Origin: Zhihengliuella alba
Lineage (GTDB): Bacteria > Actinomycetota > Actinomycetes > Actinomycetales > Micrococcaceae
Length of the DNA: 64,000 nucleotides
NCBI RefSeq assembly: GCF_039538765.1
Contig: NZ_BAABCJ010000002.1
Coordinates: 620,001-684,000 of the forward strand
Direction: 5' to 3'
Under the pieces are notes generated by a model. That model searched no databases. It was not told the DNA's origin and was given only the letters and a program-made list of their open reading frames with translations. The stretch's first letter is position 1. Each line of letters opens with the position of its first letter. Shown here piece after piece: positions 46,285-54,314 of the stretch. Position numbers and translations under genes: made by a program.

Positions 46285-47697
46285 GCTGAAACGACGCTGC
46301 TGATACTCGGAGCCTCCGGCGATCTGACGTCCCGACTGCTCCTGCCCGGCCTCGCGACGCTGCTCGCGGCGGAGCCCTCGCGGGAGGTGCGCGTCGCGGG
46401 CTCGGACCTGAAGGAGATCGACGACGCCGAGTGGCGGGACCTCGTGCGGCAGGCCTTCGAGCAGGGCGTCCCCGCACCCGCGGAGCCGGACGGCGGCCAG
46501 GACTCGCCCGACCGAACTGCCCTCGACCGGGCCCTGGAGACGACGAGCTACACGGCGGGCGACGCCACCGACGCTCGAGCCCTGCAGTCCTTGGTCGACT
46601 CCCTCGACCTCGCCGCGGAGAACCGCCTGGTGGTCTACTTCGCGCTCCCCCCGCACATCACCGCCAAGGTCTGCGAGGCGCTGGTGGACGTCGACCTCCC
46701 GGAGCAGACCATCCTCGCCGCCGAGAAGCCCTTCGGCACCGACGGCGAGCGCGCCCGGGAGCTCAACCGACTCCTCACGCGCATCGTCCCCGAGGAGCAG
46801 ATCTTCCGCATCGACCACTTCCTGGGCCTCTACACAGTCCTGAACATCCTCGGCCTGCGCTTCGCGAACCGGCTCTTCGAGCGGGTCTGGGACCGCGACT
46901 CGATCGAGAGGGTGGAGATCTTCTACGACGAGACCGTCACCCTCGAGGGGCGCGCCGGCTACTACGACCGCGCGGGCGCCCTGCGGGACATGCTGCAGAG
47001 CCACCTGCTGCAGGTCATGGCCCTGATGGCGATCGACCAGCCGGCCTCGATCGAGGAGAGGGACCTGCGCGACGCCGTCGGCCAGGTCCTGCGGGCCGCC
47101 CGCGTCCCGGACCCGGCCCGGCACTCCCGCCGCGCACGCTACACCGCCGGCCGCATCGGCGAGCGCGACGTCCCCGACTACACCAGCGAGGAGGGCGTCG
47201 ACCCGGAGCTGAACACGGAGACGCTCGCCGAGATCCAGGTGGAGATCGCCAACCACCGGTGGGCGGGCGTGCCCTTCGTGCTGCGCAGCGGCAAGTCCTT
47301 CGGCCGAGGCCAGAAGCAGGCGATCGTGCACTTCCGCGACCCGGCGCACGTGCCGGGCGGGCTGCAGGGGCGGAACACACCCGACTCGCTGACGATCGAC
47401 TTCAAACCGGACTGCTTCACCCTGCGGGTCACCACCAACGGGCGAGGCGACCCCTTCACGCTCGAGCAGACGGAGCTGACCGGCGAGCTCGGCGGCGGCC
47501 AGCTCGAGCCCTACGGCGAGGTGCTCGCCTCCATGCTCGACGGCGACCTGCGCCTCGCCGTCCGCGGCGACGCGGCCGAGGAGTGCTGGCGGATCGTCAC
47601 GCCGGTGCTGCAGGCCTGGGCGGCGAACGAGGTCCCCATGGACACGTACCCGGCCGGCTCCCGCGGACCCGAGGACTGGGAGACCACCGCGGAGTAG
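46282..47697 (+). CDS. zwf: Glucose-6-phosphate dehydrogenase family protein
   Basis: A 471-residue protein with the G6PDH fold. LLILGASGDLTSRLLLPGL binds the nucleotide; LAAEKPFGTD is the conserved EKPFG; GYYDRAGALRDMLQSHLLQ carries the base His241. The substrate motif, normally RIDHYLGKE, reads RIDHFLGLYT (176-185): Asp178 and His179 are kept but the phosphate-binding Lys is Leu183. Lys338 (LRSGKSFG) is retained. This looks like a divergent paralogue that may prefer another substrate or have weak activity. No opcA, pgl, tal or gnd gene is adjacent, unlike the usual zwf operon. ATG 46276 would add two residues. Confidence 0.82.
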   Translation: MAETTLLILGASGDLTSRLLLPGLATLLAAEPSREVRVAGSDLKEIDDAEWRDLVRQAFEQGVPAPAEPDGGQDSPDRTALDRALETTSYTAGDATDARALQSLVDSLDLAAENRLVVYFALPPHITAKVCEALVDVDLPEQTILAAEKPFGTDGERARELNRLLTRIVPEEQIFRIDHFLGLYTVLNILGLRFANRLFERVWDRDSIERVEIFYDETVTLEGRAGYYDRAGALRDMLQSHLLQVMALMAIDQPASIEERDLRDAVGQVLRAARVPDPARHSRRARYTAGRIGERDVPDYTSEEGVDPELNTETLAEIQVEIANHRWAGVPFVLRSGKSFGRGQKQAIVHFRDPAHVPGGLQGRNTPDSLTIDFKPDCFTLRVTTNGRGDPFTLEQTELTGELGGGQLEPYGEVLASMLDGDLRLAVRGDAAEECWRIVTPVLQAWAANEVPMDTYPAGSRGPEDWETTAE

Positions 47698-47698
47698 C

Positions 47699-47730
47699 CC
47701 GGCCGGCCGCCGCTCGCGGGCGCCGGCCGG
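47699..47730. terminator. GC hairpin between convergent genes
   Basis: CCGGCCGGC (47699-47707) and GCCGGCCGG (47722-47730) are exact complements separated by 14 bases, directly after the G6PDH-like stop and before the end of the convergent iron gene. Confidence 0.5.
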
Positions 47731-47749
47731 ACCAGACGGGCGCCGGCCG

Positions 47750-49681
47750 CTACATCTCCGCCTTGCCGCGGCGCCAGTAGCCCATGAACGAGACCTGCTT
47801 GCGGTTCAGGCCGGCGTCGCGCACCAGGTACCGGCGGAGCTCCTTGATGGTCCCGGCCTCCCCGGCGAGCCAGGCGTAGAACGGGTGGGCGCCGGCCTCC
47901 GCGGTCTCCCAGAGGATCGTGGAGTCCACGTCGATGTCCTCCGGGTCCTGCCCGGGAACGACGGCGCCGGCCGCCGGGATCGCGACGGCGGAGCGGACGG
48001 CCTGGTTGAGGAGCTCGCCGTGCGGCCGCGATCCGCGCGGGAGCCACTGCACGGACACACCGGACCGGGTGAACGAGCCCTGGATGTCGTCCACGCCCGG
48101 GACCTCGATGAACGCGTTGCCGGTCATCCCGGGCGGCAGGGTCTCGAGGATGGAGCAGATGGCCGGCGCGGCCGTCTCGTCGCCGGCCAGCAGGACGCGC
48201 CGGGCCGTCCCGGGGCGGAACTCGATGCCGGCGTAGTCGGGCGCGCACAGCCTGGAGTTCGGGCCGAGCATGGTGATCCGGGCGCCCGGCTCGGCCTCGG
48301 CGGCCCAGACCGACGCAGGCCCGCCGATGAGCTTGCCACCCTCGCGCTTGACGTGCAGCACGAAGTCGATGTCGATCTCCGGGAACTCGCCGACGTTGCC
48401 GGGGTGCCCGGCGGGGCGGAAGGAGCGGATGGAGTAGGTGCGCAGCCACCCGCGCTCCTCGGGGTCCACGGCGAGCCACTTGCGGTACCAGCCCGCGACG
48501 TCGTCCGCAGCGATCCGCCCATCCGGGCGCAGGGCCGCGAAGTGGTCCGCGCCGCTGGCGGTGGAGGACGGGATGACGAGCTTGATCCGGAGGTCCAGTG
48601 GGTGCCCGCCGGTCCCGAAGTGGGCCAGGTCCGCGCCGGTGAAGGTCACGCGGCGGTAGCTCGGGCTCAGGGTCGTCGCGGCCACGGCGGTCAGCTCGAA
48701 GGCCACCGTGGGGCACGCGTCGAGCGCGGCGAGCAGCCCGTCGCTGCCCTCGGCACCGGGCCGGGGCGCGTCGACGCCGGCGTGCTCGGCGTCCTCCGCG
48801 ACGGCGGCGGTGGGCGCCGCGGCGACGCTGGGCACGGTGCCGGCGCCTCCGTCGGCAGCGGCCGGGCGGCCTGCGCTCTGCTCCGGGTCGCGGACCACGC
48901 GGTGGCGGCCGATCGGCAGGACCAGCGGCGTCCCCGCCACGGGGTCGGGGATCACGCGTGAGGGCATGCCGAAGACGTCCTGGACCATCTTCTCGGTCAC
49001 GACGGCGGCCGGGTGGCCCTGCGCGTACACGTCGCCGTGCTTGAGCGCCACCAGGTTGTCGGCGTAGCGGGCGGCCAGGTTCAGGTCGTGCAGGACGATC
49101 GCCACGGTGGTGCCGCGGCGGCGGTTGAGGTCCGCGACGACGTCGAGCACCTCCAGCTGGTGGGCGACGTCGAGGTAGGTGGTCGGCTCGTCGAGCAGCA
49201 GCAGGTCGGTCTCCTGGGCGAGGGCCATCGCGATCCAGACCCGCTGGCGCTGGCCGCCGGAGAGCTCGTCGATGGCGCGCTCGGCGAGCTCCTCGGTGCC
49301 GGTGGCGTGCAGCGCCCGGCCGACGGCGTCATCGTCCTCGGCGGACCACCGGCGGAACCAGCCCTGGTGCGGGTAGCGGCCGCGCCCCACGAGCTCGCGC
49401 ACGGTGATGCCGTCCGGGGCGATCGGGGTCTGCGGCAGGAGGCCGAGCACCTTGGCGATCTCGCGCGCCGGCTGCGTGTGGATGTCCTTGCCGTCGAGCA
49501 CCACGGAGCCGGCCGAGGGCTTGAGCAGCCGGGCCATGCCGCGCAGCAGCGTGGACTTGCCGCAGCCGTTGGCGCCGACGATCATCGTCACCTCGCCCGC
49601 GGGCAGCTCCAGGGTCAGGTCGTTGACGATCATCGACTTGTCGTAGCCGAGGGTGAGCGATTGGGCTTCGAGACGGGCCAT
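47750..49681 (-). CDS. Fusion of siderophore ABC ATPase and siderophore-interacting reductase
   Basis: A 643-residue fusion. Residues 1-265 are a FecE/FepC-type ATPase: Walker A GANGCGKST (36-44), signature LSGGQRQR (140-147), Walker B LLLLDEP (160-166), VLHDLN with the switch His. A 60-residue Ala/Pro/Asp linker follows. From about 325 it is a siderophore-interacting protein (ViuB/YqjH-like flavin reductase): RRVTFTGADLAHF, LRTYSIRSFRP for FAD, LLAGDETAAPAICSILE for NAD(P)H, ending VSFMGYWRRGKAEM. The protein would energise import of ferric siderophore and reduce the iron to release it on arrival. It is last in the operon, one base after the second permease gene. A frameshift or assembly join is unlikely, because both domains are complete in one frame. 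Confidence 0.93.
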   Translation of the reverse strand: MARLEAQSLTLGYDKSMIVNDLTLELPAGEVTMIVGANGCGKSTLLRGMARLLKPSAGSVVLDGKDIHTQPAREIAKVLGLLPQTPIAPDGITVRELVGRGRYPHQGWFRRWSAEDDDAVGRALHATGTEELAERAIDELSGGQRQRVWIAMALAQETDLLLLDEPTTYLDVAHQLEVLDVVADLNRRRGTTVAIVLHDLNLAARYADNLVALKHGDVYAQGHPAAVVTEKMVQDVFGMPSRVIPDPVAGTPLVLPIGRHRVVRDPEQSAGRPAAADGGAGTVPSVAAAPTAAVAEDAEHAGVDAPRPGAEGSDGLLAALDACPTVAFELTAVAATTLSPSYRRVTFTGADLAHFGTGGHPLDLRIKLVIPSSTASGADHFAALRPDGRIAADDVAGWYRKWLAVDPEERGWLRTYSIRSFRPAGHPGNVGEFPEIDIDFVLHVKREGGKLIGGPASVWAAEAEPGARITMLGPNSRLCAPDYAGIEFRPGTARRVLLAGDETAAPAICSILETLPPGMTGNAFIEVPGVDDIQGSFTRSGVSVQWLPRGSRPHGELLNQAVRSAVAIPAAGAVVPGQDPEDIDVDSTILWETAEAGAHPFYAWLAGEAGTIKELRRYLVRDAGLNRKQVSFMGYWRRGKAEM

Positions 49682-49682
49682 G

Positions 49683-50714
49683 TCAGCCTCCCATTCCTTG
49701 TTGGTTGGAGCGCACCAGGAGCCAGAGCAGGAACGGCGCGCCGAGCGCGCCGGTCACCACCCCGACCGGAAGACTGGTGTCGCCGAAGAGATTGGAGCCG
49801 GCGAAGTCGGCGGCCAGCACGAGGGCCGAGCCGACGAGCGCCGAGCAGAGGAAGTCGGTGCGGCCGCCCGTGAGCAGCCGGGCCAGCGGGCCCGCGAGGA
49901 ACGCGACGAACGCGATCGGTCCCGTGACGGATGTGGCGGCCGCGGTGAGCGCGACTCCCAGCACTACCAGCGTCAGCCGGCTCCGGGAGACGTCGACGCC
50001 GAGGCCGGCGGCGGCGTCGTCGCCGAGCTGGAGCACCTTGAGCCGGGTGGCGGCGAAGGCCGTCAGCGGTGCCAGCACGGCCAGCGCCGCCGCGAGGGTC
50101 CCCACGCGCTCCCAGTTGCTGTTGGAGAGCGAGCCGACCAGCCAGTGCAGCGCGTCGCCCGCGCTGCGCACGTCGGTGCTGGTGAGCAGGTAGTTCATGA
50201 CCGCGTGGAGCATGGCGCCGGCACCGATGCCCATGAGGATCAGGCGCCCGCCGGTGTGCTGTCCGGAGTCCGCGAGGAAGTACACCACGAGGGCCACGGC
50301 CAGGGCGCCGACGAACGCGGCGACGCTGAGCCAGGGCCCCTGCAGGCCGAGCACCAGCATCCCCGTCACGGCGGCGGTGGCGGCCCCGAAGCCGATCCCG
50401 ATGATGTCCGGACTGGCCAGCGGGTTGCGCAGGAGCGTCTGGAAGATCGTGCCGGAGAGTCCGAGCGCGGCGCCGGCGAGCGCTCCGACGAGCGCCGTGG
50501 GCAGCCGGTCCTCCATGACGATGAAGCTCACGCCCGGGACGGTCTCGCCCGAGAGCACGGCGAGGAGCTCGGGCACGGTCACGGTCAGGGAGCCCAGGAG
50601 CAGCTTCACGAGGAACAGGACCACGACGGCGCCGCCGAGGGCCGCGGCGATCCGCCGCCCGCGGTGGGGCCGGCGCAGCGTGGGGACGGTGCGGTCCGTG
50701 ACGGTCGCGGTCAC
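49683..50714 (-). CDS. Iron-siderophore ABC transporter permease (FepG-like)
   Basis: A 343-residue FecCD-family permease with about nine to ten membrane segments. GLSGTIFQTLLRNPLASPDI is the family signature and LGDDAAAGLGVDVSRSR the coupling loop to the ATPase; SVTGPIAFVAFLAGPLARLL is also conserved. GTG 50714 overlaps the stop of the preceding permease gene by four bases (GTGA), so translation is coupled. It forms a heterodimer with that permease. Confidence 0.93.
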   Translation of the reverse strand: MTATVTDRTVPTLRRPHRGRRIAAALGGAVVVLFLVKLLLGSLTVTVPELLAVLSGETVPGVSFIVMEDRLPTALVGALAGAALGLSGTIFQTLLRNPLASPDIIGIGFGAATAAVTGMLVLGLQGPWLSVAAFVGALAVALVVYFLADSGQHTGGRLILMGIGAGAMLHAVMNYLLTSTDVRSAGDALHWLVGSLSNSNWERVGTLAAALAVLAPLTAFAATRLKVLQLGDDAAAGLGVDVSRSRLTLVVLGVALTAAATSVTGPIAFVAFLAGPLARLLTGGRTDFLCSALVGSALVLAADFAGSNLFGDTSLPVGVVTGALGAPFLLWLLVRSNQQGMGG

Positions 50715-51868
50715 AGGGCCACCTGCTTCCGCGTGCGGATCAGCCAGATGAAGAAGGGCGCGCCGATCACGGCGGTCATGACGCCGACCTGGACCTCCGA
50801 GGGCGGCAGGACCACGCGGCCGAGCGTGTCGGCGAGGAGCAGGAGCACCGGCCCGGCGAGCGCGGACAACGGCAGCAGCGCCCGGTAGTCGCCGCCGATG
50901 AGGGCGCGCAGCCCGTGCGGGATGACGAGCCCCACGAAGGCGATGGGCCCGGCGATCGCCACGGCCGTGCCGACGAGCAGGACCACGCCGACGGCGGCGA
51001 GGCCGCGCCCGCGGCCCACGCGGATGCCGAGCCCGGCGGCGGCGTCGTCCCCCAAGGCGAGCGCGTTGAACAGGCGGGCCGAGAGCAGGCAGACGGCGGC
51101 GCCGGCCACGAGGAACGGGATCAGCGAGACCATGGTCTCCGTGGTCCGCACGCCGAGGGTGCCGACCTGCCAGAAGCGGAAGCCGTCCAGCGCGGTCTGG
51201 TCCATCATGAGCACCCCGTGCATGACGGAGGTGCATCCGGCCGTGAGCGCGGCGCCGGCGAGCGCGAGCTTCACCGGCGTGGCCCCCTCGCGGCCGATGC
51301 TCGCGACGACGTAGACCACGACGGCGGCGAGTGCGCAGCCGCCGAAGCCGAGCCAGACGAACCCGGTGACGTCGACGACGCCGGCCAGGTGGATGCCCAG
51401 GACCACGGCGAGCGCGGCGCCGGCGTTCAGGCCCAGGATGCCGGGGTCGGCCAGCGGATTCCGGGTGATGCCCTGCAGGGCGGTGCCGGCGAGCGCGAGC
51501 GCGAGTCCGGCGAGCAGCCCGGCGACGGTTCGCGGGATCCGCGAGTGCACCACCAGGTGGTCCCCGTCGGCGGGGTCGAAGGCGGTCAGCGCGTCCCAGA
51601 CCACGGACAGGCCGGTGCTGCGGGCCCCGACGGTCAGCGAGAGGCCGGCCGCGAGGACCAGGAGCGCGCCGAGTCCGACGGCGATCGCGAGGACGCGCGG
51701 GAGCGAGCGGCGCCGCCCGGCCGGGGCACCCTGCCCACCGCCCGAGCCGCCGGCCGGCCCCTGGACGGCGCCGGGGACGTCGGGGGCGCCGGGAGTGGCG
51801 GGCGCCCCGCCGCCGGCGCGAGCGGGCCCGCGGGCGCCCGGCACGCGCCGGGTGAGAGCTTCAGTCAT
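50711..51868 (-). CDS. Iron-siderophore ABC transporter permease (FepD-like)
   Basis: A 385-residue FecCD-family permease. The first 55 residues form a Gly/Pro/Ala-rich cytoplasmic tail, longer than usual. SRIPRTVAGLLAGLALALAG and ALQGITRNPLADPGILGLNA are the signature; LGDDAAAGLGIRVGRGRG is the ATPase contact loop. First gene of the system A transport operon. No clear DtxR box is seen in the 104-bp gap to the divergent metallo-hydrolase gene, whereas its likely binding protein gene (54023) has one. Confidence 0.93.
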   Translation of the reverse strand: MTEALTRRVPGARGPARAGGGAPATPGAPDVPGAVQGPAGGSGGGQGAPAGRRRSLPRVLAIAVGLGALLVLAAGLSLTVGARSTGLSVVWDALTAFDPADGDHLVVHSRIPRTVAGLLAGLALALAGTALQGITRNPLADPGILGLNAGAALAVVLGIHLAGVVDVTGFVWLGFGGCALAAVVVYVVASIGREGATPVKLALAGAALTAGCTSVMHGVLMMDQTALDGFRFWQVGTLGVRTTETMVSLIPFLVAGAAVCLLSARLFNALALGDDAAAGLGIRVGRGRGLAAVGVVLLVGTAVAIAGPIAFVGLVIPHGLRALIGGDYRALLPLSALAGPVLLLLADTLGRVVLPPSEVQVGVMTAVIGAPFFIWLIRTRKQVAL

Positions 51869-51959
51869 GTCGTCTTCCGTCGCGTCGTCGTGGAGGTCTC
51901 GGCCGGGCCCGCCGGGCGGCGTCCGGCCGCGCGCGTTGTCATCCGCTCCCGCGGCCGAC

Positions 51960-51975
51960 CACACTGGGGGGCATG
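51960..51975 (+). promoter_or_regulatory. Leaderless-type promoter of the metallo-hydrolase gene
   Basis: CACACT (51960-51965) is seven bases before ATG 51973; the only purine stretch in between is a G run without typical ribosome binding spacing. Confidence 0.35.
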
Positions 51976-52887
51976 ACGCAGAGTCCCGCGCAGTCCGTCT
52001 CCGCCTTCGCCCGCCAGCTGCTGGCGCCCAACCCGGGGCCCATGACCCTGGACGGCACGCAATCCTATGTTCTCGCTTTCCCCGGCGCCGAAGGCACGGT
52101 GGTCGTGGACCCGGGGCCTGACGACGCCGGCCATCTGGGAGCGCTGGCCGCCGAGGGCCCGGTGGAGCTGGTCCTGGTGACCCACCGGCACCCCGACCAC
52201 ACGGAGGGGATCGACCGGCTGCACGCGCTGACCGGTGCGCCCGTGCGGGCGGTCCTGCCCGAGCACTGCCGGCCGGCGGCGCCCGGGCATCCGCTGCACG
52301 GGACGCTGGCCGGCGACGGCGATCCGCTGCGCCCCGAGGAGGTGGTGGCCGCCGCCGGCCTGCGGATCCGCGTCCTGGCGACGCCGGGCCACACCTCTGA
52401 CTCGGTGTGCTTCCTGCTCCCGGACGACGGGCCGCACGGCGCCGTGCTGACCGGGGACACGATCCTGGGCCGCGGAACCACCATCCTCGACTTCCCGGAC
52501 GGGACGCTCGGCGACTATCTCGGGAGCCTGGAGCTGCTGGCCGGCCTCGGCGCCGCCACGGTGCTCCCGGCCCACGGCCCCGTCCTCCCGGACCTCGCCG
52601 CCATCGCGGCCGCCTACCGGATGCACCGTCTGGAGCGGCTGCGCCAGGTGCGCGACGCCGTCGTGCAATTGGATCTGCAGTTGGATCCGCCGCTGGATCC
52701 GCCGCCGGACGCGCAGCGGATCGCCCCCGAGGACGGCGGGAGCCCCGCCGCACCGGACGTGCGCCGAGTGGCCGACGTGGTCTATGCCGACGTCGACTCC
52801 TCGGTGCGCGGTGCTGCGGAGCATTCCGTTGCTGCTCAACTCTCGTATCTGGCGACGCTCGACCCGGCCGGGCGGGCCGCCCTCTGA
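51973..52887 (+). CDS. Metallo-beta-lactamase fold hydrolase
   Basis: A 304-residue MBL-fold enzyme, LACTB2-like. VLVTHRHPDHTEGI holds the first metal ligands (HxHxDH), ATPGHTSDSVCFLL the next His, LTGDTILGRG the bridging Asp, and LPAHGPVL the last His. The C-terminal part has a winged-helix-like region with a 12-bp in-frame repeat (QLDLQLDPPLDPPPD). Substrate unknown. It sits on the opposite strand between the binding-protein gene and permease genes of system A, with no evident functional link to iron. Confidence 0.88.
   Translation: MTQSPAQSVSAFARQLLAPNPGPMTLDGTQSYVLAFPGAEGTVVVDPGPDDAGHLGALAAEGPVELVLVTHRHPDHTEGIDRLHALTGAPVRAVLPEHCRPAAPGHPLHGTLAGDGDPLRPEEVVAAAGLRIRVLATPGHTSDSVCFLLPDDGPHGAVLTGDTILGRGTTILDFPDGTLGDYLGSLELLAGLGAATVLPAHGPVLPDLAAIAAAYRMHRLERLRQVRDAVVQLDLQLDPPLDPPPDAQRIAPEDGGSPAAPDVRRVADVVYADVDSSVRGAAEHSVAAQLSYLATLDPAGRAAL
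52672..52710 (+). repeat. In-frame 12-15 bp repeat in the metallo-hydrolase gene
   Basis: TTGGATCTGCAG, TTGGATCCGCCG, CTGGATCCGCCG and a degenerate fourth unit follow each other, coding for repeated Leu-Asp-Pro-Pro. Confidence 0.7.
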
Positions 52888-52899
52888 TGCCCGTTCCGG

Positions 52900-52927
52900 G
52901 GGGGCGGTCCATTCCCTGACCGCCCCC
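52900..52927. terminator. Bidirectional hairpin between convergent genes
   Basis: GGGGGCGGTC (52900-52909) and its exact complement (52918-52927) enclose an eight-base loop, between the metallo-hydrolase and the binding-protein genes. Confidence 0.7.
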
Positions 52928-52982
52928 GCGGGCGCCGGTTCCGCTGCTCGCGGACCGGCCGGGCCCCTGCTCTGGCGGGTGC

Positions 52983-54023
52983 CTACTGGGCTGCGGCCTC
53001 GGCGGCCGCGACGACGTCCGGCACGACGTTCTCGATGGCCCACGGCAGGCTGAGCGCCGAGGCCGAGGAGATCGCGAGCGTCGAGTGGTCGTCCGTCGTG
53101 GTGACGAAGCCGCCGTTGGCGACGCCCGGGATCTGCTTGAAGAGGTCGTGGTTCCGCACGGCCTCCGCGCCCTCCTCGCCGGCGACCCAGCTGTAGAAGA
53201 CGTCCGACTCGAGCTCGGCGCTGCGCTCCGGCGAGACGTCGCCGTAGAACTGGCCGTCCTCGACCAGTTCGTCGACGACCGGGGCCTGCTCCATGCCGAG
53301 CGCCTTGAAGAAGCGGGGGCGCGTGTCGTCGCCCGCGTAGAGGCTCAGCGTGTTGGCGGCCGCGTCCACGTTGCCGGCGATGAAGGTGGTCTCCTCCAGG
53401 ACAGGATTCTCCTCCACGACCGAGGCGAACTGCGCCTCGAGGTCGGCGACGACCTTCTCCGCCTCGTCCGACTTGCCCAGGGCGGCGCCCGTGGCCTCGG
53501 TGACGGACTGCCAGGAGGCGAGGTAGTTCTCCTTCTGCGGGCCGACGACCGGCGCGATCTTGGAGAGCTTGTCGTACTCCTCCTGCGTCAGGCCCGAGTA
53601 GCCCGCGAGGATGACGTCCGGCGTGGACTCCGCGAGGGCCTCGTAGTTGATGCCGTCGGCCTCGGAGTACTGCACCGGGGCGTTCTCGGTGCCGATCGCG
53701 GCGCCGAGCTCCTCGAGCTTGGCGTCCTTCCAGTCGGTGGAGCCGTTCTCGTTGCCGCCCCAGGAGTCCTCGGGCATGGCGACGGGCACCACGCCGAGGG
53801 CCAGCGCGGTGTCGGCGTTGACCCACGAGACGGTCGCGACGCGCTCCGGCTGCTCCTCGATGACGGTCTCGCCGTAGATGTGCTCGACGGTCACGGGGAA
53901 GCCTCCCGCGCCCTGCTGCGAGTCTGCGGACTCCGCGGGTGCGGCGGAGCCGGAGCACGCCGAGGCGGTGAGAACGACGGCGGCTGCTGCTGCGAGCAGT
54001 CCGGCGCGACGGGTGATGGCCAT
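52983..54023 (-). CDS. Iron-siderophore ABC transporter substrate-binding lipoprotein (system A)
   Basis: A 346-residue lipoprotein of the FepB/FecB family with lipobox VVLTASACSG. Mature motifs: VEHIYGETVIEEQPERVATV, ALGVVPVAMPED, ESTPDVILAGYSGLTQEEYD and the C-terminal DDHSTLAISSASALSLPWAI. It captures a ferric siderophore outside the membrane and should hand it to the FepD/FepG-like permeases encoded 1.1 kb away on the same strand. ATG 54023 has AAGGACG upstream. The promoter overlaps a DtxR-type box, so expression should rise under iron limitation. Confidence 0.93.
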   Translation of the reverse strand: MAITRRAGLLAAAAAVVLTASACSGSAAPAESADSQQGAGGFPVTVEHIYGETVIEEQPERVATVSWVNADTALALGVVPVAMPEDSWGGNENGSTDWKDAKLEELGAAIGTENAPVQYSEADGINYEALAESTPDVILAGYSGLTQEEYDKLSKIAPVVGPQKENYLASWQSVTEATGAALGKSDEAEKVVADLEAQFASVVEENPVLEETTFIAGNVDAAANTLSLYAGDDTRPRFFKALGMEQAPVVDELVEDGQFYGDVSPERSAELESDVFYSWVAGEEGAEAVRNHDLFKQIPGVANGGFVTTTDDHSTLAISSASALSLPWAIENVVPDVVAAAEAAAQ

Positions 54024-54083
54024 GGGACGTCCTTGCGGTCGGGGATCGTGTTCAGGGGTCGGCGAGCACGGGTCGCCAAGGAG

Positions 54084-54098
54084 TAAGGCTAGCCTCAC
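54084..54098. promoter_or_regulatory. DtxR/IdeR-type iron box overlapping the promoter of the system A binding protein
   Basis: AGGCTAGCCT (54087-54096) is a perfect palindrome within TAAGGCTAGCCTCAC, matching the core of the actinobacterial iron box. On the minus strand TTGTGT (54110-54115) and TAGCCT (54087-54092) are 17 bases apart, so a bound regulator would cover the -10. Confidence 0.7.
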
Positions 54099-54185
54099 TC
54101 AGCCCAATTACACAAAACTAGTGTTACGGAAATGTGCCCGCGGGTGAGAAACAGGTCACACGATGACCCGACGCCCCTCGCCCGT

Positions 54186-54215
54186 TTCCAAGTTAGGCAA
54201 CCCTTGGTGTAGCTT
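54186..54215 (+). promoter_or_regulatory. Probable promoter and weak iron box for the system B binding protein
   Basis: TTCCAA (54186-54191) and TAGCTT (54210-54215) have an 18-base spacer. Within it, TTAGGCAACCCTTGG (54193-54207) resembles one half of an iron box with a degraded second half. Confidence 0.35.
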
Positions 54216-54314
54216 TCAATGCGACACGGGGTTTTCGAAACGATCCCGTGTTCTAATTCTGCAGCGTCCGTGGCCATGGCCGCCCGGCGCTCCGCTCTCG
54301 CCCAGGAGAAGTCG

